Part shown: piece by piece, positions 10,002 through 18,709 of the stretch
Position numbering within the stretch: position 1 is the stretch's first letter
How the letters are laid out: each line of letters starts with the position of its first letter
Source of the DNA: Brevundimonas vesicularis
Lineage (GTDB): Bacteria > Pseudomonadota > Alphaproteobacteria > Caulobacterales > Caulobacteraceae
Direction of reading: 5' to 3'
DNA length: 64,000 bases
Assembly (NCBI RefSeq): GCF_027105095.1
Contig: NZ_CP114278.1
Coordinates: 3,012,501-3,076,500 of the forward strand
Notes under the pieces: model-generated
The model's database searches: none
What the model saw: the letters and a program-made list of their open reading frames with translations, nothing else
What the model was told of the DNA's origin: nothing
Translations under genes and position numbers: made by a program

Positions 10002-10432
10002 TCGCGCTTTTGGACGTCAGCGTCCTGATCGCATTGATCGATCCAGCCCATACCGAGCATCTCACCGCCCACGCCTGGTTCGCAAATGAGCATCAGGCTG
10101 GTTGGGCGACCTGCCCGCTGACCGAAAACGGCGCGCTTCGAATCCTCAGCAATCCGAAATATCCGAACTCGCCGGGCGCGCCTGCGCAGGTGTTGCCCGC
10201 GCTTCATTCCTTGCTGAGCCAACCCGGCCATGCGTTCTGGCCCGACGACATCAGTCTGCTGGGCGACCGTTTGATCGCGCAGGATCGCCTGCTCACCTCG
10301 GGCCAGTTGACGGATACCTATCTGCTGGCCTTAGCCGTCTCGAACGGCGGGCGGCTGGCCACGTTCGACCGACGCCTGGCGCCCGACGCGGTGAAGGGCG
10401 GCAAGGCTGCCCTGCATCTCATAACGGCCTGA
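9998..10432 (+). CDS. VapC-type PIN-domain ribonuclease toxin
   Basis: 144 residues with a TTG start overlapping the antitoxin stop. PIN features: IALLDVSVLIALIDPAH (first Asp near residue 5), TENGALRIL (conserved Glu near 43), and TDTYLLALAVSNGGRLATFDRRL with two acidic residues near the C-terminus. VapC toxins are Mg-dependent RNases cutting tRNA or rRNA. The pair runs against the flanking tol genes and converges on tolA with a gap of three bases. Confidence 0.88.
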   Translation: MIALLDVSVLIALIDPAHTEHLTAHAWFANEHQAGWATCPLTENGALRILSNPKYPNSPGAPAQVLPALHSLLSQPGHAFWPDDISLLGDRLIAQDRLLTSGQLTDTYLLALAVSNGGRLATFDRRLAPDAVKGGKAALHLITA

Positions 10433-10435
10433 CGC

Positions 10436-11314
10436 TCAGCGATTGCGGCACGCCCGTTCGGTGTTGAAGGTGGGGCGATAGACACCGCCGGGGAAGCCCT
10501 GCGGCACGTCGAAGGGCGCGGTCTGGCGCAGGGCGCGCAGGGCGCCGTCGGCGGCGGCACGATAGACGTTCGACGACTGGGCGTTGATCAGGCTGGGCCC
10601 GCGCGTGATCCGCCCATCGGCCGACAGGGTCAGCTCGACCTGGATGCGCAGCTGGTCCGCGCCGGGGATGTCGCAGGGCAGGATCCAGTTCGGATAGACC
10701 TGATTGAAGATGGCCGTGATCTGCGGGCCCGTGGCCTGGGACGCCGCGCCCGCCCCCTGCTGCCCCGTCGCCGGTCGGCCGCGATTGTTGGTCGGGCGCG
10801 TCGGTCCGGCCAGGGCGTCCAGATCCAGGCTCGACTCTGTGCGCTGGGGCGCCGGGCGGGCGGGCGCGGGCGTCGCCGGGCGCGGGGTCGGCTGGGCCTT
10901 GGTCGGCGGGGCCGGCGTCGGCGGCTGGGGTCGAGGCGTTGGACGCGGCGGCGTCGGGGTCGGCGTGGGCTTCGGCGTCGGCGTGGGCGTCGGGGCCGGA
11001 CGCGGCGGCGTGGGCCGCGGCGGCGTCGGGGTCGGGCGCGGCTGGGGTTGCGGCGGCGTCGGGTCGGGCGTCGGCGGCACGGGATCGGGCTGCTGCACCG
11101 GCGCGGTCGCGGCGTCGTCGGGCGAGGGTTCGGGCTGCGGATTGTCCGCCGGCGCCGCCTGGATCACCTCTTCCGACACGATGGTCACCGGCACCGAGGC
11201 CACCAGCGGCGTCTCGTCCTCGTCCGTCTTGTGCGACACCATCAAGAAGGCGAGCGCGACCACCCCGGCGTGCAGGGCGAGCGATCCGAGGATGGCGGGG
11301 CTCGGCCGACGCAA
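10436..11314 (-). CDS. tolA: cell envelope integrity protein TolA
   Basis: 292 residues. One N-terminal membrane helix with the TolQR-interacting SLALHAGVVALAFL pattern is followed by a very long Pro/Thr/Arg-rich linker (about residues 55-175). A C-terminal TonB/TolA-like domain contains PCDIPGADQLRIQVELTLSADGRI. The start is TTG at 11312-11314; a GGAGG about 10 bases upstream and the short spacing from tolR support it. TolA links the TolQR motor to TolB/Pal. The linker is Pro-rich rather than the helical Ala/Lys type of enterobacteria. Confidence 0.92.
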   Translation of the reverse strand: MRRPSPAILGSLALHAGVVALAFLMVSHKTDEDETPLVASVPVTIVSEEVIQAAPADNPQPEPSPDDAATAPVQQPDPVPPTPDPTPPQPQPRPTPTPPRPTPPRPAPTPTPTPKPTPTPTPPRPTPRPQPPTPAPPTKAQPTPRPATPAPARPAPQRTESSLDLDALAGPTRPTNNRGRPATGQQGAGAASQATGPQITAIFNQVYPNWILPCDIPGADQLRIQVELTLSADGRITRGPSLINAQSSNVYRAAADGALRALRQTAPFDVPQGFPGGVYRPTFNTERACRNR

Positions 11315-11319
11315 AGGAT

Positions 11320-11772
11320 TCAGGCCTCCGGCGCCGTGTCGGTGATCAGGTTCAGCTTGGTGAAGCCCGAGGCGCTCAATCGCGCCATCACCCGCGCCAC
11401 CGCCTGATAGGGCGCGCGCCCGTCGGCCCGCACGAACACCGGCCGCTCGGCCGCCTTGTCCGCTCCGCCCGCCTCGGTCTGCAGTCGCGCCGATAGCTGT
11501 TCGAACGCCGTCTCGCTGTCGCCGACGAAGATCGCGCCCTGCTGGTCGATGCTGACCGACAGGGGTTCGGACTTGATCTCGACCGCGCTGGCCTCGGTCT
11601 TGGGCAGTTCGACCGGCACGCCCACCGTCAGCAGCGGCGCCGAGATCATGAAGATGATCAGCAGCACCAGCATCACGTCCACCAGGGGCGTGACGTTGAT
11701 CTCGGTCAGAGGCCCTTTACGCCCCCTGCGCCCTCGACGCCCGCCGCCGCTCGCACCACCGCCCAAGGCCAT
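11320..11772 (-). CDS. tolR: TolR (ExbD-family) proton-channel subunit
   Basis: 150 residues. A Gly/Arg-rich cytoplasmic lead is followed by [35 protein letters not shown]. The Asp in [10 protein letters not shown] is the proton-carrying residue of the family. The periplasmic domain follows, ending in [12 protein letters not shown]. It works with TolQ as the proton-driven motor of the Tol system. It is separated from tolQ by only three bases. Confidence 0.97.
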   Translation of the reverse strand: MALGGGASGGGRRGRRGRKGPLTEINVTPLVDVMLVLLIIFMISAPLLTVGVPVELPKTEASAVEIKSEPLSVSIDQQGAIFVGDSETAFEQLSARLQTEAGGADKAAERPVFVRADGRAPYQAVARVMARLSASGFTKLNLITDTAPEA

Positions 11773-11775
11773 GGT

Positions 11776-12528
11776 TCAGGCGCCCCGCTTCAGGCTGAGG
11801 TCGCTGGACGGCGGGGGCGGAGGCGGCGGGGCCGACGGGCTGCCCAGGCGGCGCGCCACGGCCGCCTGCAGGTCGTCGGCGAAGGCCTCCAGACGCCCCG
11901 TGAACTTGCCCGCGTCGATCGAGAACTTGTTGTAGGCGATATAGGCCGGGATGGCCGCCGCCAGGCCGATGGCCGTGGCGAACAAGGCTTCGGCGATGGC
12001 CGGCGCCACCGTCGTCAGATTGGTGTTGCCCGCCGCCGCGATCCGCCCGAACGCATTCATGATACCCCACACCGTGCCGAACAGGCCGATGAAGGGCGAG
12101 GCCGTGGCCACGACCGACAGCACGCCCAGGCCGTTCTCGATGCGCTGGCCCTCGCGCGAGATCAGGCTGTTCATCGCCTTGTCGATCCGCACCAGCAGCA
12201 GCTCGCCCTGGTGCTCGTTCAACGCCCCGCGTTGACGCGCCTCGCGCCAGTCCGACAGGGCGATCACCAGCATGCGCGGCAGGGCGTGGTCCGGCTCGGG
12301 TCCCGCCTGGGACGCCACCTCTTCCAGCGATCGGCCCGATTGAACCGACTTTTCGAAGTCGTCGGCGCGCTTGTTCAGCGCCGTGAACCGCACCGCCTTG
12401 TCGATGATGATGGTCCACGACCAGATCGAGGCCGCCGCCAGCCCGATCATCACGCCCTTGACCACCCAGTCGGCGGTCATGAACAGCTCGACCGGGTTCA
12501 TCATCGCGGCGTCGACAGGCGTGGTCAT
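11776..12528 (-). CDS. tolQ: TolQ (ExbB/MotA-family) proton-channel subunit
   Basis: 250 residues with three membrane helices (about residues 18-38, 135-160 and 170-195). The conserved segments [28 protein letters not shown] and [22 protein letters not shown] define the ExbB/TolQ family. A Pro-rich tail follows (SAPPPPPPP). First gene of tolQRA; the gap 12529-12666 is the likely promoter region. Confidence 0.97.
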   Translation of the reverse strand: MTTPVDAAMMNPVELFMTADWVVKGVMIGLAAASIWSWTIIIDKAVRFTALNKRADDFEKSVQSGRSLEEVASQAGPEPDHALPRMLVIALSDWREARQRGALNEHQGELLLVRIDKAMNSLISREGQRIENGLGVLSVVATASPFIGLFGTVWGIMNAFGRIAAAGNTNLTTVAPAIAEALFATAIGLAAAIPAYIAYNKFSIDAGKFTGRLEAFADDLQAAVARRLGSPSAPPPPPPPSSDLSLKRGA

Positions 12529-12666
12529 TCAGGCGCTCCGGGCGGATTCGGGATCGATCACCCCTCTTCGACCGAGCGGACGTGACCATTGTGTGGCGTC
12601 CGGCCCGTTTAGCTCCGACCCGTCCGCCCGTCATCTGACAGGCGCGTCATAAGGGTTAACGGCGGG

Positions 12667-13101
12667 TTACTCGGACGCCGTCCGCCGCGCGTTCGGATCG
12701 ACCGCGACCGACACGGGTGCGCCGACGCTGATGATGACGCCCTCGTGGCCTTCCTTGGCGATGGAATAGGTGGCGGCGTCCTTCAGCAGTTGCTCTTCGC
12801 ACTGGCGATCGCCGGCCCGGCCCAGTTCGGCGCAGCCGCGCTTGGCCGCATCGGTCCAGCCCAGGACGCGGCGCGTCGCGGCCTCGGCCCGTTTTATCGC
12901 CGCCTCATCTTCTGCGGCGGCTTGCGCGATCAGGGCCTGGCGCGCGCCCTGCTGGTATTGCAGCTCGGCCTGGCCCGCCATCTTGCGCTCCCAAACCTTA
13001 TAATAGGGACAGCCCACCAGCCCGCCGCCGATCAGCAGCACGAACAGCAGGATCGTGACGATCACCGCGCTGGCGGAGATATTGTAGGTTTCTGCGGCCA
13101 T
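12667..13101 (-). CDS. single-pass membrane protein of unknown function
   Basis: 144 residues. A membrane helix (VIVTILLFVLLIGGGLVGC, about residues 12-30) is followed by a soluble, Ala/Glu-rich, probably helical region with several Cys residues. The ATG at 13099-13101 is preferred because the membrane helix follows soon after; the frame extends to 13245, but that part is antisense to ybgC. It lies between ybgC and tolQ, so co-expression with the Tol genes is likely. I do not recognise the family. Confidence 0.7.
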   Translation of the reverse strand: MAAETYNISASAVIVTILLFVLLIGGGLVGCPYYKVWERKMAGQAELQYQQGARQALIAQAAAEDEAAIKRAEAATRRVLGWTDAAKRGCAELGRAGDRQCEEQLLKDAATYSIAKEGHEGVIISVGAPVSVAVDPNARRTASE

Positions 13102-13127
13102 GACGTTTCCCCCTCGTTGGCGCGATC

Positions 13128-13595
13128 CTAGTCGGCGGTCCCGCCGCCCGCCAGCCACGGCGTGACCTTCTCGACCAAACCCTTCGAGGGCCGTCGCGGC
13201 CGCCCGTCCAGATGGATGCACACCGCCGTCACCTCGGCGCGGCACAACACCTCGCCGGCCCGCTCCACGCTCTGGCGGATGATCAGCCGCACGCCCTTCA
13301 CCTGCTCATAGACGGTGCGCACCACCAGGGCGTCGTCGATCCGCGCGGGCTTGAGATATTTGATGTTCAGCTCCGACACCACGAAGGCCAGCGGCTCGGC
13401 CTCCTCAAGAAGGTCGGCGTGCCCCACCCCGATGGCGCGCAGGAAATCGGAACGCCCCCGCTCGAAATAGCGGACATAGTTGGCGTGATAGACCAGGCCG
13501 GTGAAATCGGTGTCTTCATAGTAGACGCGCACCGGCAGCAGGTGATCGCGCCCCTCGAAACGGCCGGCGGTGGGTTGGTCGGAGATTGCGGTCAC
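13128..13595 (-). CDS. ybgC: YbgC-type acyl-CoA thioesterase
   Basis: 155 residues, hotdog fold. The signature VYYEDTDFTGLVYHANYVRYFERGRSDFL contains the catalytic Asp of the 4-hydroxybenzoyl-CoA thioesterase family. The start is GTG at 13593-13595, which overlaps the upstream stop codon as GTGA; this gives the usual length and avoids antisense-like sequence. ybgC is normally the first gene of tol-pal clusters, as here. Confidence 0.93.
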   Translation of the reverse strand: MTAISDQPTAGRFEGRDHLLPVRVYYEDTDFTGLVYHANYVRYFERGRSDFLRAIGVGHADLLEEAEPLAFVVSELNIKYLKPARIDDALVVRTVYEQVKGVRLIIRQSVERAGEVLCRAEVTAVCIHLDGRPRRPSKGLVEKVTPWLAGGGTAD

Positions 13596-14455
13596 TGAAA
13601 CCTCGTGCGTCGTGCAGACGCCATAGCCAGTCCGACCGCGACAAGCCATCCGATCACGGGCGAAGCGCCATATCCCACCACCGGTGCCGGATAGGCGCCC
13701 AGCAGATTGGCCGCCGACAGACCGATCCAGAACCCGGCCATGGCCAGTCCGGCGGCGGCTCCGACGCCCCGCGCGCGCCATCCCATCCAAAGCAGCGGGG
13801 CCGACAGCACAACCAACGCCAGGCCCGCTGCCAAACCGAGGATCGGCGAAACAACCCAGACCGTCGGCACGACATCCTCGACATAGGGAACGCGCGGCAG
13901 GGCCTGCGAACGCGTCAGGTTCCACAGCGCCAGAATCCAGGACAGGGCCGCCAGCGGCGCCAGCGTCTTCCACGAGCCTCTCGCCGCCATCAACAGCCCG
14001 GTCGCCCCCACGGCGAACGCCAGGCTGGCGGCACCGTCGAAGCCGAGGCCGAACGTCAGGATCGTCAGGGCCGCGACGCCCGCCGTCCACACATCGTCTG
14101 CATCCTGCGCCACGAGCCAGAGCAGCGGCGCGCCCAGCAGCGAAGCGGGGTGAATCAGAACCGGCCCCAGCGCTAGCCAGCGATGCGCGCCCTGCATCTC
14201 CACGCCCGTCGTCAGCATCAGGACGGCAAAGACCAGAATCGCCGCCGCCGAGATCAGCCTCAAACCCCGGCCCGGCCGCGCCATCCGCGACGCCGCCCAC
14301 ATTGCCACAGCCCCGATCAGAAACGCCGCGCCCTGGACCGCGACCGACGCCGTCCCCGCCCCGGCCGCCCGGATCGCCAGCAGACTGATCGCCGCCGTCG
14401 CCGTGATCTGTGCGACCAGGGCGAGTGCTGCCCCATTAAACCGCTGACGGATCAC
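13592..14455 (-). CDS. polytopic membrane protein of unknown function
   Basis: About 287 residues, starting at a GTG (14453-14455) that overlaps the previous stop (GTGA). Eight or more hydrophobic segments alternate with short loops. A HRWLALGPVLIHPASL stretch is loosely reminiscent of FtsW/RodA proteins, but the characteristic motifs are not complete, so no function is assigned. It is coupled by 4-base overlaps to both neighbours and sits between a secreted hydrolase and ybgC. Confidence 0.7.
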   Translation of the reverse strand: MIRQRFNGAALALVAQITATAAISLLAIRAAGAGTASVAVQGAAFLIGAVAMWAASRMARPGRGLRLISAAAILVFAVLMLTTGVEMQGAHRWLALGPVLIHPASLLGAPLLWLVAQDADDVWTAGVAALTILTFGLGFDGAASLAFAVGATGLLMAARGSWKTLAPLAALSWILALWNLTRSQALPRVPYVEDVVPTVWVVSPILGLAAGLALVVLSAPLLWMGWRARGVGAAAGLAMAGFWIGLSAANLLGAYPAPVVGYGASPVIGWLVAVGLAMASARRTRFQ

Positions 14456-14829
14456 GGCCGGCGGTTCGGCGCGGCCATGAAGCCGGGGCAGTAGCTTTGG
14501 CGCATTTCGCGGAACTCGGTCGGCAGGGGGTCGTCGCTGAACAGGATGCGATTGGGGATGGAGACGAAGCCCACCGCCGGCCCGCCCGCGACGCGTCCGA
14601 CATAGCCGCACACCGATCGCCTTTGGCCGTTCTCGGCATAGCGCAGCTCGGCGCCGCGCCCCGCCTGGGTGCGGATCTGGCGCATTACCCGCGCATCGGC
14701 CGGCTCGGGCGACGGGGTGTTCGACGGCTGCATCAGCACCCAGACGCCGACCGCGCACAGGGCGAGAACCAGCGCCGCCGCGATCATCAGCCGCTGCTGA
14801 AGCGGGCTTCGATGGCGCATCACCCTCAT
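14452..14829 (-). CDS. membrane-anchored periplasmic protein of unknown function
   Basis: 125 residues. An N-terminal anchor (LMIAAALVLALCAVGVWVLM, about residues 14-33) is followed by a Pro-rich linker and a small domain with ELRYAENGQRRSVCGYVGRVAGG and FREMRQSYCPGF. Two Cys could form a disulfide. A second ATG at 14818-14820 is possible. It overlaps the hydrolase gene upstream by four bases and the membrane protein downstream by four, forming a coupled set of three. Confidence 0.7.
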   Translation of the reverse strand: MRVMRHRSPLQQRLMIAAALVLALCAVGVWVLMQPSNTPSPEPADARVMRQIRTQAGRGAELRYAENGQRRSVCGYVGRVAGGPAVGFVSIPNRILFSDDPLPTEFREMRQSYCPGFMAAPNRRP

Positions 14830-16292
14830 GCGGCGGGCGCTTCCAGGGTGAAGTCCAGCGGCGTGTCGGCGGCGGGCAGGCAGGTCCGATCCACCGGCTT
14901 GGACGGATCACGCAGGAAGTCGCGCGCCATCTTGCGCGTGCAGGGACTGGCGTTGATGACGCCGTGGGTCGCATTGGTCACGATCACCACCTGGCTGTTC
15001 GAATAGCCCTTGGCGGCGGCCTCGGTCAGGGGCGGCGGACAGCCCGGATCGATCTCGGCGGCGACGAACAGGGTCGGGATGTCGCTCTGGACCGGCAGGT
15101 TCTCGATCGGCAGCGCCGGCCGTTCGCCCACCGCCGCGCAGACGTCGAACAGCCGCGACAGCGACGGGACTAGCACCTCGGCCACCGGATCGCCCGCCGC
15201 CCCGGCGGCCAGCCGCGCCTTGGACTCGAACGGCAGTTCTTCCTTGCACAGATGGGCCATGTGCTGACCCTCGAAATAATAGGTGCGATCCTCGGCGATC
15301 TCCGCGACCGGCGTCAGGTCGCCGGCGATGATCTTGTCCAGATCGACCGGCAGGCTGCGCACGCCCGCCGCGCTGTAGGTCGTGTCCATCAAGAAGGCCG
15401 ACAGGTCGTCGACGGTGAAGGTGCGCCCATCCTTGCCCCTCACCGGACCGGCCAGCCATTTGCGCGCCTCGGCCTCGAACCGCGCCTGAAGGTTCGGATG
15501 CTGCGCCGCGCAGGCCGCCTGGGCGGCGCATTTGGCCAGGATGATCTTCACCGCCGCCGACACCTGTTCGGGCGTGCCGACGGCCCAGTTGCCCTCGGGC
15601 GGCCAGGGGCTGTCCATCACGGCGGCGCGCACGATCTGGGGCTGGTGGGTGATGACTGCCGCCTCGATGCGAGGCCCGTACGATCCGCCCCACAGGTCGA
15701 TCTTGGCCAGACCCAGGGCCTGGGCCATGTCCTTCACATCGTCGGCGATGGCGGCGGCGTTGTACTGGTTCAGATCAACGCCTTGCGCCTGATACCCCTT
15801 CAGACAGGCGATCAGCCCGTCGCGGTCCTTGTCGGACGGCGGCCCCGCATCGGTCAGTTCGACGCCCGGGCAGTCCATCGACGGATGGCTCGCCCCGCCG
15901 CCCCGCTGGTCGAACAGGATCACGTCCTGATCCACCGCAAAGGCTTCCGGATTGCGGCGCAGCGCCGCCAGCATCCGCCCCGCCCCCGGCGTCATGGCTC
16001 CGCCCGGTCCGCCGTGGAACATCACGATCGGCGGCAGCGCCTGGCCCGAAGCGTCCTTGTAAGGCGCGCTGGCCCTGACGATCACCACGGCGATTTCGAT
16101 GCGCCGGTCGCTGACCGAGCCGTCGCGCGCCTCGTCCACCGTCAGGGTCCCGCACCGCACCTCGCGCAGACCCGTCGGCCAATCACTGGGACAGGCCTTG
16201 TCGGTGAAGACGGGGGCCGCCGCTCGCGCAGGCGGCGCCAGACTGGTCAGGCCGGCCGTAAACGCCATCACGGCCAGGGTGCGCAGGATCAT
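14826..16292 (-). CDS. secreted alpha/beta-hydrolase (proline iminopeptidase/TAP-like)
   Basis: 488 residues. The signal peptide ends near LAPPARAAAP. Motifs in order: the oxyanion-hole region VMFHGGPGGAM, the DQRGGGAS strand, the nucleophile elbow WGGSYG, and a C-terminal AEIDPGCPPPL segment with NATHGV carrying the presumed Asp and His. The C-terminal part resembles the TAP-like domain. Substrate unknown; family members are peptidases or esterases. The ATG at 16290-16292 is chosen because it starts the signal peptide. Confidence 0.85.
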   Translation of the reverse strand: MILRTLAVMAFTAGLTSLAPPARAAAPVFTDKACPSDWPTGLREVRCGTLTVDEARDGSVSDRRIEIAVVIVRASAPYKDASGQALPPIVMFHGGPGGAMTPGAGRMLAALRRNPEAFAVDQDVILFDQRGGGASHPSMDCPGVELTDAGPPSDKDRDGLIACLKGYQAQGVDLNQYNAAAIADDVKDMAQALGLAKIDLWGGSYGPRIEAAVITHQPQIVRAAVMDSPWPPEGNWAVGTPEQVSAAVKIILAKCAAQAACAAQHPNLQARFEAEARKWLAGPVRGKDGRTFTVDDLSAFLMDTTYSAAGVRSLPVDLDKIIAGDLTPVAEIAEDRTYYFEGQHMAHLCKEELPFESKARLAAGAAGDPVAEVLVPSLSRLFDVCAAVGERPALPIENLPVQSDIPTLFVAAEIDPGCPPPLTEAAAKGYSNSQVVIVTNATHGVINASPCTRKMARDFLRDPSKPVDRTCLPAADTPLDFTLEAPAA

Positions 16293-16359
16293 GGGACGAC
16301 GGCTCCGGTTCCCCCCCAGCAAACCCCCGCCCGCCCCGCTTGGCAACGCCTATTGCAGT

Positions 16360-16635
16360 TTACGCCGCGTGCTTCTTGCGCGCCGCTTCCGTCAGCGCAT
16401 CCGCCATCCGCTCGCGCCAGTCTTCCCCTTCGTCAGCAAAGGCGCGGATGGTGGCGGCGGGTAGTCTTAACTCCACCTCTCGCTCGGCGTCGAATTGGGC
16501 ATACAGGTCGGGCAGCACGTCTCGTAGAGGCTGCGCCTTGGCGAAGTCCTCATCGGTCCATTCCGGATTGTCCAGATCGTCGATCTCGACATCCTCGTAG
16601 TCGCTTGGATCAAGGCTGAGTTTGGGATCAGCCAT
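16360..16635 (-). CDS. brnA: BrnA-type antitoxin
   Basis: 91 residues. Acidic N-terminal half (DYEDVEIDDLDNPEWTDEDF), then LRLPAATIRAFADEGEDWRERMADALTEAARK, which fits the ribbon-helix-helix C-terminus of BrnA antitoxins. It overlaps the end of brnT by eight bases. In BrnTA systems the toxin comes first, as here, and the antitoxin binds DNA to repress the pair. Confidence 0.85.
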   Translation of the reverse strand: MADPKLSLDPSDYEDVEIDDLDNPEWTDEDFAKAQPLRDVLPDLYAQFDAEREVELRLPAATIRAFADEGEDWRERMADALTEAARKKHAA

Positions 16636-16888
16636 AGCGTTTGCTCTCCTTGGCGTTTGCGCGCCGCAGACTGATGGCTCTCAACGTCCCGTCTCGAAAG
16701 GTGAAAGCCAGCATATGCAGTCGCCCATCCAGCATACCATAGGCTCGCCATCGTTGCTCACCGTAATCTTGGCGATCATCGGCGAGGATGTGGGCGGCGC
16801 GAAGATCGATCTCGCTCGCCCGCTCAAGCGACAGCCCGTGCTTCTCGCGATTGCTCGCATCCTTGCCTGGATCGAAGGCGACCTTCAT
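16628..16888 (-). CDS. brnT: BrnT-type RNase toxin
   Basis: 86 residues. The start [27 protein letters not shown] matches the BrnT pattern (D-x-x-K-x-x-x-N-x-x-K-H-G), followed by [27 protein letters not shown] and [15 protein letters not shown]. Length is normal. Its ATG overlaps the ruvB stop as ATGA, so in this genome the toxin is translationally coupled to a housekeeping recombination gene. Confidence 0.9.
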   Translation of the reverse strand: MKVAFDPGKDASNREKHGLSLERASEIDLRAAHILADDRQDYGEQRWRAYGMLDGRLHMLAFTFRDGTLRAISLRRANAKESKRYG

Positions 16889-17916
16889 TCAAACAGGTCG
16901 CCCGGCACCGGTCCGGCGGAGGGTTGCGTCGGCGCGCTGAGGCCCAGATGCGCATAGGCCTTGGCGCAGGCCATGCGGCCGCGCGGCGTGCGCATGATGA
17001 AGCCCTGTTGCAGCAGATAGGGTTCGATCACGTCCTCGACCGCGTCGCGCGCCTCGGCGATGGCGGCCGCCAAGGTGTCCATCCCGACCGGCCCGCCGCC
17101 ATAGTTCTCGATCAACGCCTTCAGGAACCGCCGGTCCAGGCTGTCCAGCCCGGCCTCGTCCACTTCCAGCCGCGCCAGCGCCCGCGCCGCCACCAGTTTC
17201 GAGATCGTCTCCGCCCCTTCGGCCGAGGCGAAATCCCGCACCCGGCGCAGCAGGCGCCCGGCGATCCGAGGCGTTCCCCGCGCCCGCGACGCGATCTCGC
17301 GCGCGCCCGCCTCGTCGATGGCTGCGCCCATCTTGCGCGCCGTGCCGCGCACCACAGCCGTCAGTTCGTCGGGGGTGTAGAACTCCAGTCGCAGCGGAAT
17401 GCCGAACCGGTCCCTGAGCGGCGTGGCCAACAGGCCCGCCCGCGTCGTCGCCCCCACCAGGGTGAACGGCGCCAGGTCGATCCGCACCGAGCGCGCCGAC
17501 GGCCCCTCGCCGATGATCAGGTCCAGCACATGATCCTCCATGGCCGGATACAGGATCTCCTCGACCTGAGGGCTCAGGCGGTGGATCTCGTCGATGAACA
17601 GGACGTCGCGCGGCTCGAGGTTGGTCAGGATCGCCGCCAGATCGCCTGCCTTGGCCAGGATCGGCCCGGAGGTCGCCCGGAACCCCACGCCCAGCTCGCG
17701 CGACACGATCTGCGCCAGCGTCGTCTTGCCCAGTCCCGGCGGTCCGAACAGCAGCACATGGTCCAGCGCCTCGGCCCGCCCGCGCGCCGCATCGATGAAG
17801 ACCTTCAGATTACCCTTGGCCTGCGACTGGCCAACGAACTCCGACAAGGTCTGCGGTCGCAGCGCGCGGTCGAAGGATTCGCCGGTCTCGGCCTCGGGGG
17901 AGATGACGCGGGTCAT
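16885..17916 (-). CDS. ruvB: Holliday junction branch migration ATPase RuvB
   Basis: 343 residues. Walker [13 protein letters not shown], Walker [10 protein letters not shown], sensor 1 GATTRAG and the C-terminal winged-helix region ([31 protein letters not shown]) are all present. The ATG at 17914-17916 gives the standard start [10 protein letters not shown]. The frame stays open upstream only because the 7-bp repeat element there lacks stops. It ends in an ATGA overlap with brnT. Confidence 0.98.
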   Translation of the reverse strand: MTRVISPEAETGESFDRALRPQTLSEFVGQSQAKGNLKVFIDAARGRAEALDHVLLFGPPGLGKTTLAQIVSRELGVGFRATSGPILAKAGDLAAILTNLEPRDVLFIDEIHRLSPQVEEILYPAMEDHVLDLIIGEGPSARSVRIDLAPFTLVGATTRAGLLATPLRDRFGIPLRLEFYTPDELTAVVRGTARKMGAAIDEAGAREIASRARGTPRIAGRLLRRVRDFASAEGAETISKLVAARALARLEVDEAGLDSLDRRFLKALIENYGGGPVGMDTLAAAIAEARDAVEDVIEPYLLQQGFIMRTPRGRMACAKAYAHLGLSAPTQPSAGPVPGDLFE

Positions 17917-17927
17917 GGCTGACCTGA

Positions 17928-18083
17928 GTAGCGAGTGGCGAGTGGCGAGTGGCGAGAAGTGAGAAGTGCTCGTGAGCAAGAGGTGAGCGGCGGCGCGTCT
18001 GCGGTCTTCCGGACTCGCTCACCCCTACGCTCACTTCCCGGCTCACTCTTCACTCGCCACTCGCCACTCGCCACTCGCCACTG
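17928..18083. repeat. palindromic element with 7-bp-repeat arms, ruvA-ruvB gap
   Basis: Four tandem copies of GCGAGTG-type heptamers at the left (about 17928-17955) face inverted copies CACTCGC at the right (about 18051-18083). The arms pair over roughly 30 bases. The interior carries degenerate GTGAGC-like and GCTCAC-like units that extend the hairpin. It fills almost the entire 175-base gap between the ruvA stop and the ruvB start. A relative of this element lies inside thiC (38495-38618). Confidence 0.9.
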
Positions 18084-18091
18084 CCTTCCCA

Positions 18092-18709
18092 TCACCGCCC
18101 CAACTCCTGCAGGGCCGCGCGGATCACCGCCGACAGCTCCGCCTCTTCGCCCAGACGGATCAACGCCTGATCCACGGCCCGGCGTGCGTTGACCTCGGCG
18201 ACGCCCAGTCCAAGCAGGGCGGACACGGCCTCGCCGGTGATGGACGGAACGGGCGGTGCGATCTCGACGTGCATGCCGGGTGCGACAGGCGCAAAACTGA
18301 CGTCGCCCAAGGTCTTGCCCTTCAACTCGGTCACGATCCGCAACGCCAGCTTCGGCCCCACGCCATTGGCCCGCGCCACCGCCGCCTTGTCCTCGCGCGC
18401 CACCGCCGACGCCAGTTCGCCGGGCGGCAGAACGTCCAGCACCGCCAGCGCCGCCTTTGGCCCCACGCCCTGAATGGCCAGCAGGGTCGTGAAGGCTCGC
18501 CGCTCGTCGCGCGTCAGAAATCCATACAGGCGCGGCCCCGCATCCTCGCTCCACTGGGAATGGACATGCACCGTCGCCTCGTCGCCCGGCGCCGGCAGCC
18601 GCCCCAGCGTCCGCGCCCCGCACGACACGACATAGCCCACGCCGGCGCAATCGATCAGGCACTCCGCCTCGCCGACCTCGGCCAGCACGCCTCTCAACCG
18701 CCCGATCAC
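18092..18709 (-). CDS. ruvA: Holliday junction DNA-binding protein RuvA
   Basis: 205 residues. N-terminal OB fold ([30 protein letters not shown]), two helix-hairpin-helix regions ([33 protein letters not shown]) and the C-terminal domain III that contacts RuvB. The start is GTG at 18707-18709, overlapping the ruvC stop as GTGA. Order ruvC-ruvA-ruvB is standard. Confidence 0.97.
   Translation of the reverse strand: MIGRLRGVLAEVGEAECLIDCAGVGYVVSCGARTLGRLPAPGDEATVHVHSQWSEDAGPRLYGFLTRDERRAFTTLLAIQGVGPKAALAVLDVLPPGELASAVAREDKAAVARANGVGPKLALRIVTELKGKTLGDVSFAPVAPGMHVEIAPPVPSITGEAVSALLGLGVAEVNARRAVDQALIRLGEEAELSAVIRAALQELGR

Noticed and set aside
17917..17979. ruvB start at 17979
   Set aside because: The added residues would be encoded by the repeat element; [10 protein letters not shown] at 17916 is the standard RuvB N-terminus.
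17928..18083. CRISPR array
   Set aside because: The units are 7 bases, contiguous and inverted between the two halves; there are no spacers and no cas genes.
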